Assembly: GCF_002742265.1 (NCBI RefSeq)
Contig: NZ_MDGL01000186.1
Coordinates: 1 to 64,000 of the forward strand
Source: Maribacter sp. 4G9
GTDB lineage: Bacteria > Bacteroidota > Bacteroidia > Flavobacteriales > Flavobacteriaceae
Direction of reading: 5' to 3'
Length of the DNA stretch: 64,000 nt
This document shows, piece by piece, positions 1 to 8,120 of this stretch (positions within the stretch are counted from its first letter, which is position 1; each line of letters opens with the position of its first letter). The translations under genes and the position numbers were made by a program. The notes below the pieces were generated by a model. That model worked only from the letters and a program-made list of their open reading frames with translations, was not told the DNA's origin and searched no databases.

Positions 1-2
1 TA

Positions 3-164
3 ACCATAAGCAATGCCAAAAGGAACCTCTTGGGCAATTACCATAAGATCAAAGGGAAATATCTTCAGCTCTATCTCAACGAGTTCGTTTATAAACTCAA
101 TAGGAGATATTTCGAGGAAAGACTATTCGATAGGCTCGTGATTGCCAATATTACGGGATTATGA
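3..164 (+). mobile_element. 3' end of an IS1595-type (ISXO2-like) transposase gene, cut by the window edge
   Basis: The reading frame is open from the left edge to TGA at 162-164 and gives the last 53 residues. The segments LGNYHKIKGKYLQLYLNEF and RRYFEERLFDRLV match the C-terminal pattern of ISXO2-like DDE transposases of the IS1595 family (a short G-xx-H-K-KG-K-LQ-YLNEF block, then RR and F-RL). Only the tail is visible, so catalytic residues and the left inverted repeat cannot be checked. The bases after the stop show no obvious right terminal repeat. The family call rests on this short tail and is made by eye. Confidence 0.7.
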
Positions 165-705
165 TACTAAACGGACAATCAGTTCTTTTTTAATGATGAA
201 CACCATTTTCTCATCAGCTTTATTATTCTCAAAAAAGGGATTACTGTCGTACAAAATACCCCAAATTCTGAGGTAAGATCATAGGTGTTCAACAAGGAAA
301 GAAATTGGGTTAGTTTGGTTTTATAGTTAATTTGTGAGATAAAAGTAACGGGAAAGAATATCCCTTCGAACAATAATCGTTATTATACCTTGTTCATCGG
401 AAATCCGCTTAGAGCCTATGTTTAAAGGGATGGTCGATTATCGGCATTGTAATATTCATCTTACAATTTCAATGGAAATAGAAGATTTTCTAACTTAGTA
501 CTGTACGAATATGGTAAAGTCTTAAAGGACATATAAGCCTACGATTACAACATAGGTAAAAACAGCCAATTAGGATTTGCTATTTAGGTTTTAAGTAAAA
601 TGAGTGAAAAAAGTTCTGGTTGAAGACCCAATTTAATAAAACCTACAATAAGTAATAAAGGTAGGTCTTGGTAAAATTGTTCATCGTTGAGCGCATTCTG
701 AACAT
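165..705. other. Gene-free stretch of about 540 bases, probably decayed
   Basis: No convincing gene was found on either strand. All frames are dense in stops. Short open pieces, such as a 64-codon minus-strand frame at 179-373, lack recognisable motifs. One plus-strand stretch near 480-600 reads as short protein-like segments separated by stops, which would fit a broken gene, but no family was recognised. The position beside a transposase tail fits insertion and decay; this is inference. Confidence 0.5.
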
Positions 706-1236
706 TTATGGATGCTTCCCCACAACACCCTTAAAATAGGAACTATACTTTTCTATGTCGGCGACTTGATCGCCAGTTGGCATCTGAGGTTTGGAAAACC
801 TGACCTCCTTTTTTCCATAATCAAAAGCGACCATGACAATGGGAACATTCGCCTGTTTAGCAATGTGGTAAAAGCCCGTTTTCCATTTTTCCACTTTTTT
901 GCGGGTGCCTTCCGGGGAGAGGGCCAATCTGAATTTATCCCTGCTTTCAAAAATTTTTACAATCGCACTTACGGTGTCGTTACTTTTACTCCGGTCTATG
1001 GGAGCGCCGCCTGTCCAACGAAAAAACCAGCCAAAAGGGGAGTCAAAAAGACTTTTCTTCCCAATATAATTGATTTCCTCGTTCAATACGCTTCGGACCA
1101 AAAGCCCTAAGAGAAAATCCCACCAACTTGTGTGGGGAACAACGATAAGCACAAATTTATTCAAGCGGGAAGGAAATTCCCCAACCATTTTCCATCCTAA
1201 AAGGTTAAAGTATAAAAAGCGGGAAAGTCTTTGCAT
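706..1236 (-). CDS. 1-acyl-sn-glycerol-3-phosphate acyltransferase family protein (PlsC-like), 176 aa
   Basis: A short PlsC-fold acyltransferase. It carries the acyltransferase signature HX4D at H35-D40 (HTSWWD), a block around 58-80 ending in GGAPIDR, and the acceptor-phosphate motif PEGTR at 108-112. The family moves acyl chains from acyl-ACP or acyl-CoA to lysophosphatidate or related acceptors at the inner membrane. At 176 residues it is shorter than typical PlsC (about 240) and resembles the small flavobacterial acyltransferase group. It is the last gene of the kdsB operon, 48 bases after the dehydrogenase, so a lipid A or outer-membrane lipid acceptor is possible but unproven. The second acyltransferase at 58451-59257 is a longer paralogue. 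Confidence 0.8.
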   Translation of the reverse strand: MQRLSRFLYFNLLGWKMVGEFPSRLNKFVLIVVPHTSWWDFLLGLLVRSVLNEEINYIGKKSLFDSPFGWFFRWTGGAPIDRSKSNDTVSAIVKIFESRDKFRLALSPEGTRKKVEKWKTGFYHIAKQANVPIVMVAFDYGKKEVRFSKPQMPTGDQVADIEKYSSYFKGVVGKHP

Positions 1237-1284
1237 AATTGGTATTAAGTGGGATGGGTTGGAGATGATTTACAATACGGGCCG

Positions 1285-2412
1285 CTAAATTTTTTTATAA
1301 ATGGACTTCAATTTAGCAGGGGTAATCACTGATTTCCAATTTTCACCCAAGGCATTTTCCCATAACGGCTCCATACCCATGGCTATGGATATCATTGCAT
1401 CAAAGTCATGATCACTTAACTTACTACAGACATCTTTTGGTAGCTCAATCTGGTGTTTTTTACGCATCTCATTAAATATGGCCACTCCTTCAGGATAAAA
1501 CTCCTCCAAGTATTGAAATACCAAGCAATTGCCCAGACCATGCTTTATGCCCAATTGATACCCCAAGCCGTAGCTCAAGGCGTGCGCTACGCCTACTTGG
1601 GAATAGGCAATGCTCATACCCCCATGCCATGAAGCCATCATCAACTTGTTTCGGGATTCTTCCTCAGCAATCGTGTCCAAAAAGACTTCCTTGCAGAGGT
1701 CTAAAGCCTTTTCCCCATAGCTCTGGCTGAAGGCATTCAGATAGGTCCCATTGAGGCTTTCTATACAATGGATAAAACAATCCATACCCGTGTAGAACCA
1801 TTGTTCCTTGGGCACTCCCTTGGTGAGTTCCGGATCTAAGATCACTTGGTCAAAAGTGGTATAGTCCGAATTGATGCCCAACTTTTTTTCCGTTCCCAAA
1901 AGCACCGTGGTCCTGGAAACCTCTGCACCCGTACCGCTAATGGTCGGGATGCCAACGTGATACACCGATTCCCTACGAACCAAATCCCAACCCTGATAAT
2001 CGGCCGCGTTACCTTTATTGTTCAATAATATGGCCACGGCCTTGGCGAGATCCAAAAGTGTCCCTCCCCCAATACCTACAATCCCCGATGGCATTTCCAC
2101 ATAGGATTCGCGTATCATTTGTACCAAGGCATCCACTTGTTCCGTTTTGGGCTCCTCATCGGCAGAAATAAAAATTATTTGGTCCGAAAAAATCCGGGGA
2201 ATCCTGGCATGTAGATCGGAATCCTCAAAGACATCATCCACAAGATAGATAATGGGTACATCGGAATTTTTCCGTTTCGGCAATAAAATATCGCCCAATT
2301 GGTCAAAGCTGCCATTCCCAAAAACTACCCTGGGAACCATAGGAAAGTTTCTAAACTTTTGGGATGCCTGTGTAGGTATATTTTTCATTTCCATTTCCTT
2401 GCTTGTCTCCAT
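1285..2412 (-). CDS. Iron-containing alcohol dehydrogenase, KdnB-like (possible Kdo 8-oxidase), 375 aa
   Basis: Member of the iron-dependent alcohol dehydrogenase family. The nucleotide-binding motif GIGGGTLLD is at 113-121, followed by TISGTGAE (157-164). The four metal ligands of the family align as D211, H215, H277 and H291. The neighbouring position that is His in FucO-type enzymes (four after the third ligand) is Y281 here. Its place 9 bases after a HAD phosphatase and next to kdsB points to a Kdo-modifying enzyme like Shewanella KdnB, which oxidises C8 of Kdo before KdnA adds an amino group. No KdnA aminotransferase lies in the window, so the product could be 8-oxo-Kdo, the aminotransferase could be elsewhere, or the substrate could differ. 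Family call is firm; the KdnB role is context-based. Confidence 0.75.
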   Translation of the reverse strand: METSKEMEMKNIPTQASQKFRNFPMVPRVVFGNGSFDQLGDILLPKRKNSDVPIIYLVDDVFEDSDLHARIPRIFSDQIIFISADEEPKTEQVDALVQMIRESYVEMPSGIVGIGGGTLLDLAKAVAILLNNKGNAADYQGWDLVRRESVYHVGIPTISGTGAEVSRTTVLLGTEKKLGINSDYTTFDQVILDPELTKGVPKEQWFYTGMDCFIHCIESLNGTYLNAFSQSYGEKALDLCKEVFLDTIAEEESRNKLMMASWHGGMSIAYSQVGVAHALSYGLGYQLGIKHGLGNCLVFQYLEEFYPEGVAIFNEMRKKHQIELPKDVCSKLSDHDFDAMISIAMGMEPLWENALGENWKSVITPAKLKSIYKKI

Positions 2413-2421
2413 CCGTTCACG

Positions 2422-3120
2422 TTAAAGGTATTCCAAAACATCCGTTAATTTCGATACCGTTATATAGCCACTTTTTTCCTTGGGTTCCGATACCTCCTCA
2501 TGTTGCCACGTGGTATGGAAAGGTACATGGACCGCCTTCGCCCCAATATTCACGAGCGGTAGAACATCGGATTTTAGGGAGTTGCCGATCATCAGGAAGT
2601 TTTTCACATCGATTTCCAAATGATCTAACAAATCCTGATAGTTTTTCTCCTTCTTATCGCTTAAAACCTCCACATGATGAAAGTATTCCGAAAGGTTGGA
2701 CCGTTCCAGTTTTCTTTCCTGATCTAACAGGTCCCCTTTGGTCAACACGATCAACCTGTATTTACCCTGTAGTTTTTCCAACACTTCCAAAACCCCATCC
2801 AATATTTCCACCGGATGCGAAATCATGTGCTTACCAAGATCCAAGATTTTTGAGAGGGTCGCTTGTGATACCTCGTTATTTGATAATTCCAAGGCCGACT
2901 CTATCATGGACAATACGAATCCTTTTATACCGTAACCGTACAACTCCAAATTCTTCATCTCCATCTTAAAGAGCTCCTGATCTATTTTATTTTTTGTTTC
3001 GTACTTTTCCAACAGGTCCGCAAACGCCTCCTCCGCATCACGGAAATAGGTTTCGTTCACCCAAAGGGTATCGTCCGCATCAAAGCCTATGACCTGTATC
3101 TCCTTAAAGTTTATTTCCAT
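2422..3120 (-). CDS. HAD-superfamily hydrolase, 232 aa
   Basis: HAD phosphatase with motif I at D14-x-D16-D17-T (FDADDTLW), motif II near VLTKGD in the middle, and a motif III/IV region [10 protein letters not shown] followed by GAKAVHVP. The helical cap between motifs I and II makes it a C1-cap enzyme of the YjjG/phosphoglycolate phosphatase type, not the capless tetrameric KdsC. It overlaps kdsB by 10 bases and precedes the KdnB-like gene by 9, so the three are co-transcribed. A role as a Kdo-8-phosphate phosphatase is tempting but not supported by fold subtype; the substrate is unknown. Confidence 0.8.
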   Translation of the reverse strand: MEINFKEIQVIGFDADDTLWVNETYFRDAEEAFADLLEKYETKNKIDQELFKMEMKNLELYGYGIKGFVLSMIESALELSNNEVSQATLSKILDLGKHMISHPVEILDGVLEVLEKLQGKYRLIVLTKGDLLDQERKLERSNLSEYFHHVEVLSDKKEKNYQDLLDHLEIDVKNFLMIGNSLKSDVLPLVNIGAKAVHVPFHTTWQHEEVSEPKEKSGYITVSKLTDVLEYL

Positions 3121-3839
3121 GCTGCCTTGGCCCTTTCCAAATCCTCAGGGGTATCTATCTCGATACCGGTTACGGTAGTCTCTACCATTTTTATTTTTTT
3201 CCCGTATTCCAAATAGCGTATTGCCTCTATTTTCTCGGTTGCTTCCAAAGGTAGCATTGGCAATCGTTGAAAGTCCATCAAGGCCCTTTTTCGAAAGGCG
3301 TATATTCCTTTGTGCTTATAATAACGTGTGTAATCGCCTCTGGCCCGAGGGTACGGGATGGGCGACCTGGAAAAATAGAGGGCAAAATTCCTATTATCAA
3401 CGATCACTTTTACCGTATTGGGATTTTTGATTTCATCATCATCTGTAATCCTTACCATTAAGGATGCCAAATCGATTTCCATATCCAGATCCTGCTTGAA
3501 TACCTCTATCACTCCGAATAGACTCTCCCTATCCGTAAAAGGTTCATCACCCTGTACATTAACAATGATATCCACATCCATGTCCATAACCGCTTCGGCA
3601 ATACGGTCACTGCCACACTCATGCTCCTTTTGGCTCATTAGCACATTCCCCCCTTCCCCTAAAATTGCATCGTAAATGATGTCGCTATCCGTAACAACAT
3701 ACACCGCATCGAACAGGCCCGTATTCACAGCTGCCTGATAGGTCCTCACGATAACGGGCTTTCCCGACAGATCCTGCATGAGCTTCGCAGGGAATCTTGA
3801 GGCCGCGTAACGGGCTGGAATCATTGCTATTATCTTCAC
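3111..3839 (-). CDS. kdsB: 3-deoxy-manno-octulosonate cytidylyltransferase (CMP-Kdo synthetase), 242 aa
   Basis: Activates Kdo with CTP to CMP-Kdo for transfer to lipid A in the cytoplasm. The N-terminal [15 protein letters not shown] block is the CTP-binding signature; [11 protein letters not shown] and VNVQGDEPF are the family's middle motifs, and the C-terminal [13 protein letters not shown] is typical. Length is normal (about 245). The start is GTG at 3839; the next in-frame Met (residue 6) would clip the conserved N-terminal strand, so GTG is preferred. It follows the DUF4126 gene by 4 bases and overlaps the HAD gene. In Shewanella the KdsB paired with KdnB prefers 8-amino-Kdo; specificity here cannot be read from sequence alone. 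Confidence 0.95.
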   Translation of the reverse strand: MKIIAMIPARYAASRFPAKLMQDLSGKPVIVRTYQAAVNTGLFDAVYVVTDSDIIYDAILGEGGNVLMSQKEHECGSDRIAEAVMDMDVDIIVNVQGDEPFTDRESLFGVIEVFKQDLDMEIDLASLMVRITDDDEIKNPNTVKVIVDNRNFALYFSRSPIPYPRARGDYTRYYKHKGIYAFRKRALMDFQRLPMLPLEATEKIEAIRYLEYGKKIKMVETTVTGIEIDTPEDLERAKAAWK

Positions 3840-3843
3840 TTTC

Positions 3844-4413
3844 TTATGTTTTTGCCTTAGGCCTTAAACTTCTATAAATCCTAAAAATGATGATCAAAAT
3901 TATAATCACCAACACCGCCGCCAAAATAGGTGCGAATATTGACGCGATACTTACGACCGCTGCCGTTCCCGTTTCTACCGTGGCCAGTATAGGGTTGGCC
4001 AGGCCTCCAGTGGTAGTCGAGGATGCCAATCTGCCCGTGGCCCCCGCTCCGCGTATTGCGGTTGCCGTTCCTCCCCCGGCAATAATAGCCAAGGACCAAG
4101 TAACCACTGGGTCTAAATTTGCCACCGTGGAAACCATTACAGCGGTACCCGCTATTGCGGCCAAGGGCACGGCAAAGCTGTCCAACACGTTGTCAACCCA
4201 AGGAATAAAGTAAGCGAATATCTCCACTATAGTTGCCACTCCCAATGTAATCAAAGCAGCCAAACTACCTATCCATTCCCAATTTTCATTTAAATCCCAC
4301 ACGTTAAAATAAGCGGCCAAACTTAGAGCGAACAATGGCAAAAATACCCTGAAACCCACGGAAGCCGCAAGCCCAACCCCAAGAAAAATACTAATTATGG
4401 TTTCTGATGTCAT
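3844..4413 (-). CDS. DUF4126 family membrane protein, 189 aa
   Basis: Small hydrophobic protein with about five membrane segments, beginning [21 protein letters not shown] and ending in a strong transmembrane helix followed by a basic tail (RSLRPKAKT). The Gly/Ala-rich middle ([23 protein letters not shown]) resembles DUF4126. The function of this family is not established. It is the first gene of the operon and lies 4 bases before kdsB, so a link to envelope or LPS biogenesis is possible, though in other genomes DUF4126 occurs in various contexts. Confidence 0.7.
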   Translation of the reverse strand: MTSETIISIFLGVGLAASVGFRVFLPLFALSLAAYFNVWDLNENWEWIGSLAALITLGVATIVEIFAYFIPWVDNVLDSFAVPLAAIAGTAVMVSTVANLDPVVTWSLAIIAGGGTATAIRGAGATGRLASSTTTGGLANPILATVETGTAAVVSIASIFAPILAAVLVIIILIIIFRIYRSLRPKAKT

Positions 4414-4488
4414 TGTATGTCATTTGAAGCTTTCATTGGAACTTTTCAGTCCACAGCCATAAAATTCTTTCACTAAAGTAACGGTTTC

Positions 4489-5922
4489 CTATTCAAGAAA
4501 AAAATCGCTTTTGAAGCCAATCAGGTAGAGTTTTTCCTTGGCCCTTGTTACGGCGGTATATAGCCATCTCAAATACTCCCTATCCGGGCCATTTGGCAGA
4601 TAGGGCTGTTCCACAAATACCGTGTTCCATTGCCCTCCTTGGGACTTATGGCAGGTAATGGCATAAGAAAATTTCACCTGAAGTCCATTAAAATATTTGT
4701 TGTTCTTGACGCCCAAAAACTTTTTGAACTTTGATTTCTCTTGGGCATAATCCTTCATTACTTCTTGGTACAGCCTATTTCCATCCTCATAGGAAAGGGA
4801 TGGGGATTCGGCCTTAATGGTATCTAAAAGCAATACGGTCTCAAATGGTTTCATGTTGGGGTAATCGACCATTTGAACTTTGACTTCGGCAAATTTGAAT
4901 CCGTAAAGGTCCTTAAAGGCAAAGATTTCCAAAATTTCTATAATATCGCCATTGGCAATAAAGCCCGCCTCGGAATTTGGCTTAAGCCAGAAATAATTGT
5001 TCTTGACTACCATCATAAAATCGCCAGGTGCCAATTCGTGCTCCAAAAACAAGATACGTTCCCGTATGTTCAAGTTATAAAGATTTGCCCTTTTATTGGA
5101 ACGTACGATGATCGCCGTCTCTTCCTTTCCGTTTTTGGAGTACGATTCATCGATCGCTTCTTGAATATCATGACCGTCTATCAATCGTACAATATCGGAA
5201 TACGGACCAACATCAAACTTAAAAGTGTCAAAATAGCTTCCGTTCAATTGCTCCCTAAGCATGGTGGCATTTATCAAAATTCCAGAATCCTCCGCTTGAC
5301 GGACCACCTCATCAAGCTCCAATCGAATTACTTCCTTGTTATAGGTAAGGGCCAACTTGTCCTCGTCCAAAGCGGGGCTAAGTTCCAAATGAACAGGAGG
5401 TAACTGGGCGGTATCCCCAATTAGAAGTAATTTACAATTATGGCCAGCGTACACGAACATGAGCAAGTCGTCCAACAAAGAACCGTTTTCGAACAATTTG
5501 GAATCCGCTGGGGTATCGGGTATCATGGAAGCCTCATCCACTATAAATATGGTATCCCTGTGCTTATTGGGAGCCATCACAAATTGAACACCGCCTCCAC
5601 TTTGCTTTTTTGGGAAGTATATCTTCCTATGAATGGTAAATGCCTGTGTTTTTGAATAGTTGGACATGACCTTGGCAGCCCTTCCTGTTGGGGCCATTAA
5701 GACCGATTTCATACCTGTTTTCCACAAGCTGTTTACCAAAGTACCTACCAGGGTGGTCTTACCGGTACCGGCAAAGCCCTTAAGAACAAAAACTTCGTCC
5801 TTATTTTTGGAAAGGATAAAGTGAGATAGTTTTTCAAGGGCAATTTGTTGTTTTAGGGTAGGATTATGTGGAAACTTGGTTTCCAACTCTTTAAAAAAAA
5901 TGGCAGGTGTCTGTAACTTCAT
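4489..5922 (-). CDS. RecD/Dda-like superfamily 1 DNA helicase, 477 aa
   Basis: ATP-dependent DNA helicase. Walker A GFAGTGKTT is at 49-57, the motif MAPTGRAAKVM at about 76-86, Walker B IVDEASM at 127-133, then GDTAQLPPV (motif III). The C-terminal part has YAITCHKSQGGQWNTV (motif V) and YTAVTRAKEKLYLIG (motif VI). This order fits the RecD2/Dda group (COG0507), but the long N-terminal region of RecD2 is missing, so it is closer to short Dda-like enzymes. It stands alone on the minus strand. A TATATTTG element lies only 8 bases before the ATG, so the mRNA may have almost no leader. Confidence 0.85.
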   Translation of the reverse strand: MKLQTPAIFFKELETKFPHNPTLKQQIALEKLSHFILSKNKDEVFVLKGFAGTGKTTLVGTLVNSLWKTGMKSVLMAPTGRAAKVMSNYSKTQAFTIHRKIYFPKKQSGGGVQFVMAPNKHRDTIFIVDEASMIPDTPADSKLFENGSLLDDLLMFVYAGHNCKLLLIGDTAQLPPVHLELSPALDEDKLALTYNKEVIRLELDEVVRQAEDSGILINATMLREQLNGSYFDTFKFDVGPYSDIVRLIDGHDIQEAIDESYSKNGKEETAIIVRSNKRANLYNLNIRERILFLEHELAPGDFMMVVKNNYFWLKPNSEAGFIANGDIIEILEIFAFKDLYGFKFAEVKVQMVDYPNMKPFETVLLLDTIKAESPSLSYEDGNRLYQEVMKDYAQEKSKFKKFLGVKNNKYFNGLQVKFSYAITCHKSQGGQWNTVFVEQPYLPNGPDREYLRWLYTAVTRAKEKLYLIGFKSDFFLE

Positions 5923-5929
5923 GGAACCC

Positions 5930-5937
5930 CAAATATA
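5930..5937 (-). promoter_or_regulatory. -7 element TATATTTG for the helicase gene
   Basis: On the minus strand TATATTTG matches the Bacteroidota -7 consensus TAnnTTTG. It ends 8 bases before the helicase ATG (5922), placing the start of transcription at or just before the start codon. No clear TTG at the -33 position was found, so this is a candidate only. Confidence 0.5.
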
Positions 5938-5961
5938 ACAGGATTTTTAGGGTAAAAACTT

Positions 5962-5989
5962 TTGCGATTAAAAAAAAATTGTAGATTTG
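5962..5989 (+). promoter_or_regulatory. Promoter: TTG -33 and TAGATTTG -7, 17-base spacer
   Basis: TTG at 5962-5964 and TAGATTTG at 5982-5989 are separated by 17 bases, within the 17-23 range reported for Flavobacterium promoters. The expected start of transcription near 5994 gives a leader of about 29 bases to the ATG at 6023. It would drive the 6023-8023 operon. Confidence 0.75.
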
Positions 5990-6022
5990 TGACAACCACT
6001 AAATTAAATTAACACTAAAGAA

Positions 6023-6673
6023 ATGAAGACCATAATACAGATTGTACTTTGGATTGCATGTATCGGTTTGGGCTACATGATTTATAAATCGGTAACAGGA
6101 CCAATCGAGTTCAACGAAGTAAAAGTTGAAAGGTTTGGCAAAGTTATCGCAAAACTTAAAGATATTAAAAATTCCCAGGAAGCCTATAAAAGTGCCAATG
6201 GCAAATATGCCAATGACTTTCCTAGCTTAATTCAATTTATCGATACAGGGAATTATGTTATTACACAGCAAAGGGACTCCTCTTTCATGAGGTTTGACAA
6301 AACCTATCAAATAGATTTGCAACAGGACACGGTCATCGTAGATACCCTTGATTTCGTTTCCGTTAAGGATTCTTTATTCAAAAGTGATACCAGATATAAA
6401 GATTTGGCAACAGTACCAACCGCACCCAATGGTGAAAAGTTTACCATGAAGGCGGATATCATAGAGAAAAGTGGTTATAGGGCACCAGTATATGAGGTGA
6501 AGGTTGCAAAAAACGTTGTTTTATATGACCAGCCAAAGGATTTATTGGCTAAGGAAAATTCTCTAATGAGTGTTGAAGAAGTCAGTGGTTCCGAAATTAA
6601 GGTTGGTTCGTTGACCGAAGTTAGTACCAGTGGAAACTGGCCTCCCATCTATGACAAAAAGGGCGATCAATAA
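6023..6673 (+). CDS. Conserved flavobacterial protein with N-terminal anchor and pseudopilin-like segment, 216 aa
   Basis: No named family recognised. Residues 5-24 form one hydrophobic helix (IQIVLWIACIGLGYMIYK). Residues about 48-70, LKDIKNSQEAYKSANGKYAND, resemble the stretch after the N-terminal helix in type IV pilins and pseudopilins (alanine/glutamine helix, then NGKY), but there is no prepilin peptidase site. The rest is rich in beta-type segments and acidic. The role is unknown; a periplasmic membrane-anchored protein is likely. It begins an operon with DUF3822 and rsmD: its stop overlaps the next gene by 23 bases. Confidence 0.7.
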   Translation: MKTIIQIVLWIACIGLGYMIYKSVTGPIEFNEVKVERFGKVIAKLKDIKNSQEAYKSANGKYANDFPSLIQFIDTGNYVITQQRDSSFMRFDKTYQIDLQQDTVIVDTLDFVSVKDSLFKSDTRYKDLATVPTAPNGEKFTMKADIIEKSGYRAPVYEVKVAKNVVLYDQPKDLLAKENSLMSVEEVSGSEIKVGSLTEVSTSGNWPPIYDKKGDQ

Positions 6674-7487
6674 GAATATAGACATAGCAGAAAAAAACTT
6701 TAAGAAATTGTCCATTCAGGTTAGCTTGAATGGACTTTCTTTTTGTATTGCGGATACCGTTTCGCATAGGATACTGCAGTCAGATAACAAATGGTTTTCT
6801 CATGAATTGAATCCGATAGAACTACTGGAGGAAGTAAAAACCCTATTGGACAAACATGGACTGACCGATAAAAATTTCGATGAAGTAGTCGTTGTACATA
6901 CAAACAACCTTTTTACACTAGTTCCCAAGCCACTTTTTAAGGAGGATTTTCTTTTAGATTATCTAAAATTCAATACAAAAATACTTGCAACGGATGCATT
7001 GGCCTTTGATGAGTTGGAAAACTTGGATATAGTGAACATTTATGTTCCGTATATGAACGTAAACAACCACCTTTACGACCTTTACGGGGAATTTACTTTT
7101 GTACATAATGGTACTGTGCTTATCCAGTCCTTGTTGGACCACCATAGTAATCAAAAAGAAGCCGTTTGTTTTGTACATGTAGGTAAAAAACAGATGGATG
7201 TTATCGTTCTAAAACAAAAAAGTCTTTTGTTTTATAATAGTTTTCTATACGAGACCAAGGAGGATTTCGCCTATTATCTCTTGTTTGTATTGGAACAATT
7301 GGAATTGGATACAGAATCCACACCCGTCAAATTTTTTGGAAATATCGAAGAAGATGATGATACATTTCAAATTTGCTATTCCTATATCAAGGACCTCACT
7401 ATATTTGTGCCAACCGCCCCCAGTCATTTGGATCTAGGTTTACCGGACACCTCAACTATTGATTTTACAGTTCTAAGCACTCTATAA
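6651..7487 (+). CDS. DUF3822 family protein, 278 aa
   Basis: Matches the DUF3822 family of Bacteroidota, which is characteristically adjacent to rsmD. Features include FSHELNPIELLEEVK near the N terminus, NLFTLVPKPLF in the first third, and VCFVHVGKKQMDVIVL in the middle; the overall pattern suggests an ASKHA/actin-like ATPase-related fold, without recognisable catalytic residues. The function is unknown. The start at 6651 (MTKRAINKN) is chosen over 6630 because it limits overlap with the upstream gene. Its TAA overlaps the rsmD ATG by one base, indicating translational coupling. Confidence 0.8.
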   Translation: MTKRAINKNIDIAEKNFKKLSIQVSLNGLSFCIADTVSHRILQSDNKWFSHELNPIELLEEVKTLLDKHGLTDKNFDEVVVVHTNNLFTLVPKPLFKEDFLLDYLKFNTKILATDALAFDELENLDIVNIYVPYMNVNNHLYDLYGEFTFVHNGTVLIQSLLDHHSNQKEAVCFVHVGKKQMDVIVLKQKSLLFYNSFLYETKEDFAYYLLFVLEQLELDTESTPVKFFGNIEEDDDTFQICYSYIKDLTIFVPTAPSHLDLGLPDTSTIDFTVLSTL

Positions 7488-8023
7488 TGCGGATTATTTC
7501 AGGCAAACATAAAGGCAGACAGTTGCTGGCACCAAAAAATCTACCGGTAAGGCCAACCAAGGATATGGCCAAAGAGGGACTTTTTAATATACTCAATAAC
7601 CGCTACTATTTTCCAGACCTTAAAGTTCTGGATCTTTTTGCGGGAACGGGAAATATCAGTTTTGAATTTGCCTCGCGAGGCGTGGAGGATATCCTGGCCG
7701 TAGATATGCACTCAGGCTGTGTCAATTATATTTCAAAGATATTAGACGAATTGGAAATGCCAATAAAAACCCTAAAAAGCGATGTATTCTCCTTTATAAG
7801 CCGTAATTCTGAGAAATTCGATATTATTTTTGCCGACCCATTTTATGATATGGAACTGGAAGAATTTAAAAAATTGCCAGCGTTAGTGTTTGAAAACGAT
7901 ATGCTTTTGGAAGATGGCATACTTGTAATTGAACATTCCAAACAGACCCATTTAGAGTCTCTCCCACATTTTGAAAGTTCCAGAAAATACGGAAACAGTG
8001 TTTTCAGTTTTTTCAAACCCTAG
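7487..8023 (+). CDS. rsmD: 16S rRNA (guanine(966)-N2)-methyltransferase RsmD, 178 aa
   Basis: SAM-dependent methyltransferase that modifies G966 of 16S rRNA in the assembled 30S subunit. MRIISGKHKGRQL is the family's N-terminal signature, followed by RPTKDMAKEGLFNIL, the SAM motif VLDLFAGTGNISFE (about 46-59) and the catalytic motif IV in the form ADPFYDM (NPPY-like) near 124. Length is normal. The gene is coupled to DUF3822 through a TAATG overlap. Confidence 0.93.
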   Translation: MRIISGKHKGRQLLAPKNLPVRPTKDMAKEGLFNILNNRYYFPDLKVLDLFAGTGNISFEFASRGVEDILAVDMHSGCVNYISKILDELEMPIKTLKSDVFSFISRNSEKFDIIFADPFYDMELEEFKKLPALVFENDMLLEDGILVIEHSKQTHLESLPHFESSRKYGNSVFSFFKP

Positions 8024-8120
8024 GATTTGAAAAACCCTAGATGTAGAGAGGTAAAATATGGACTTTTAGAGGTTTAAAAGAAGCGGTGATTCCATTATCT
8101 TTAAAATTCAAAATCCTCTC

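Noticed and set aside
179-373. A 64-codon minus-strand frame near the left edge
   Set aside because: No motif, no promoter, and it lies in a stop-dense decayed region.
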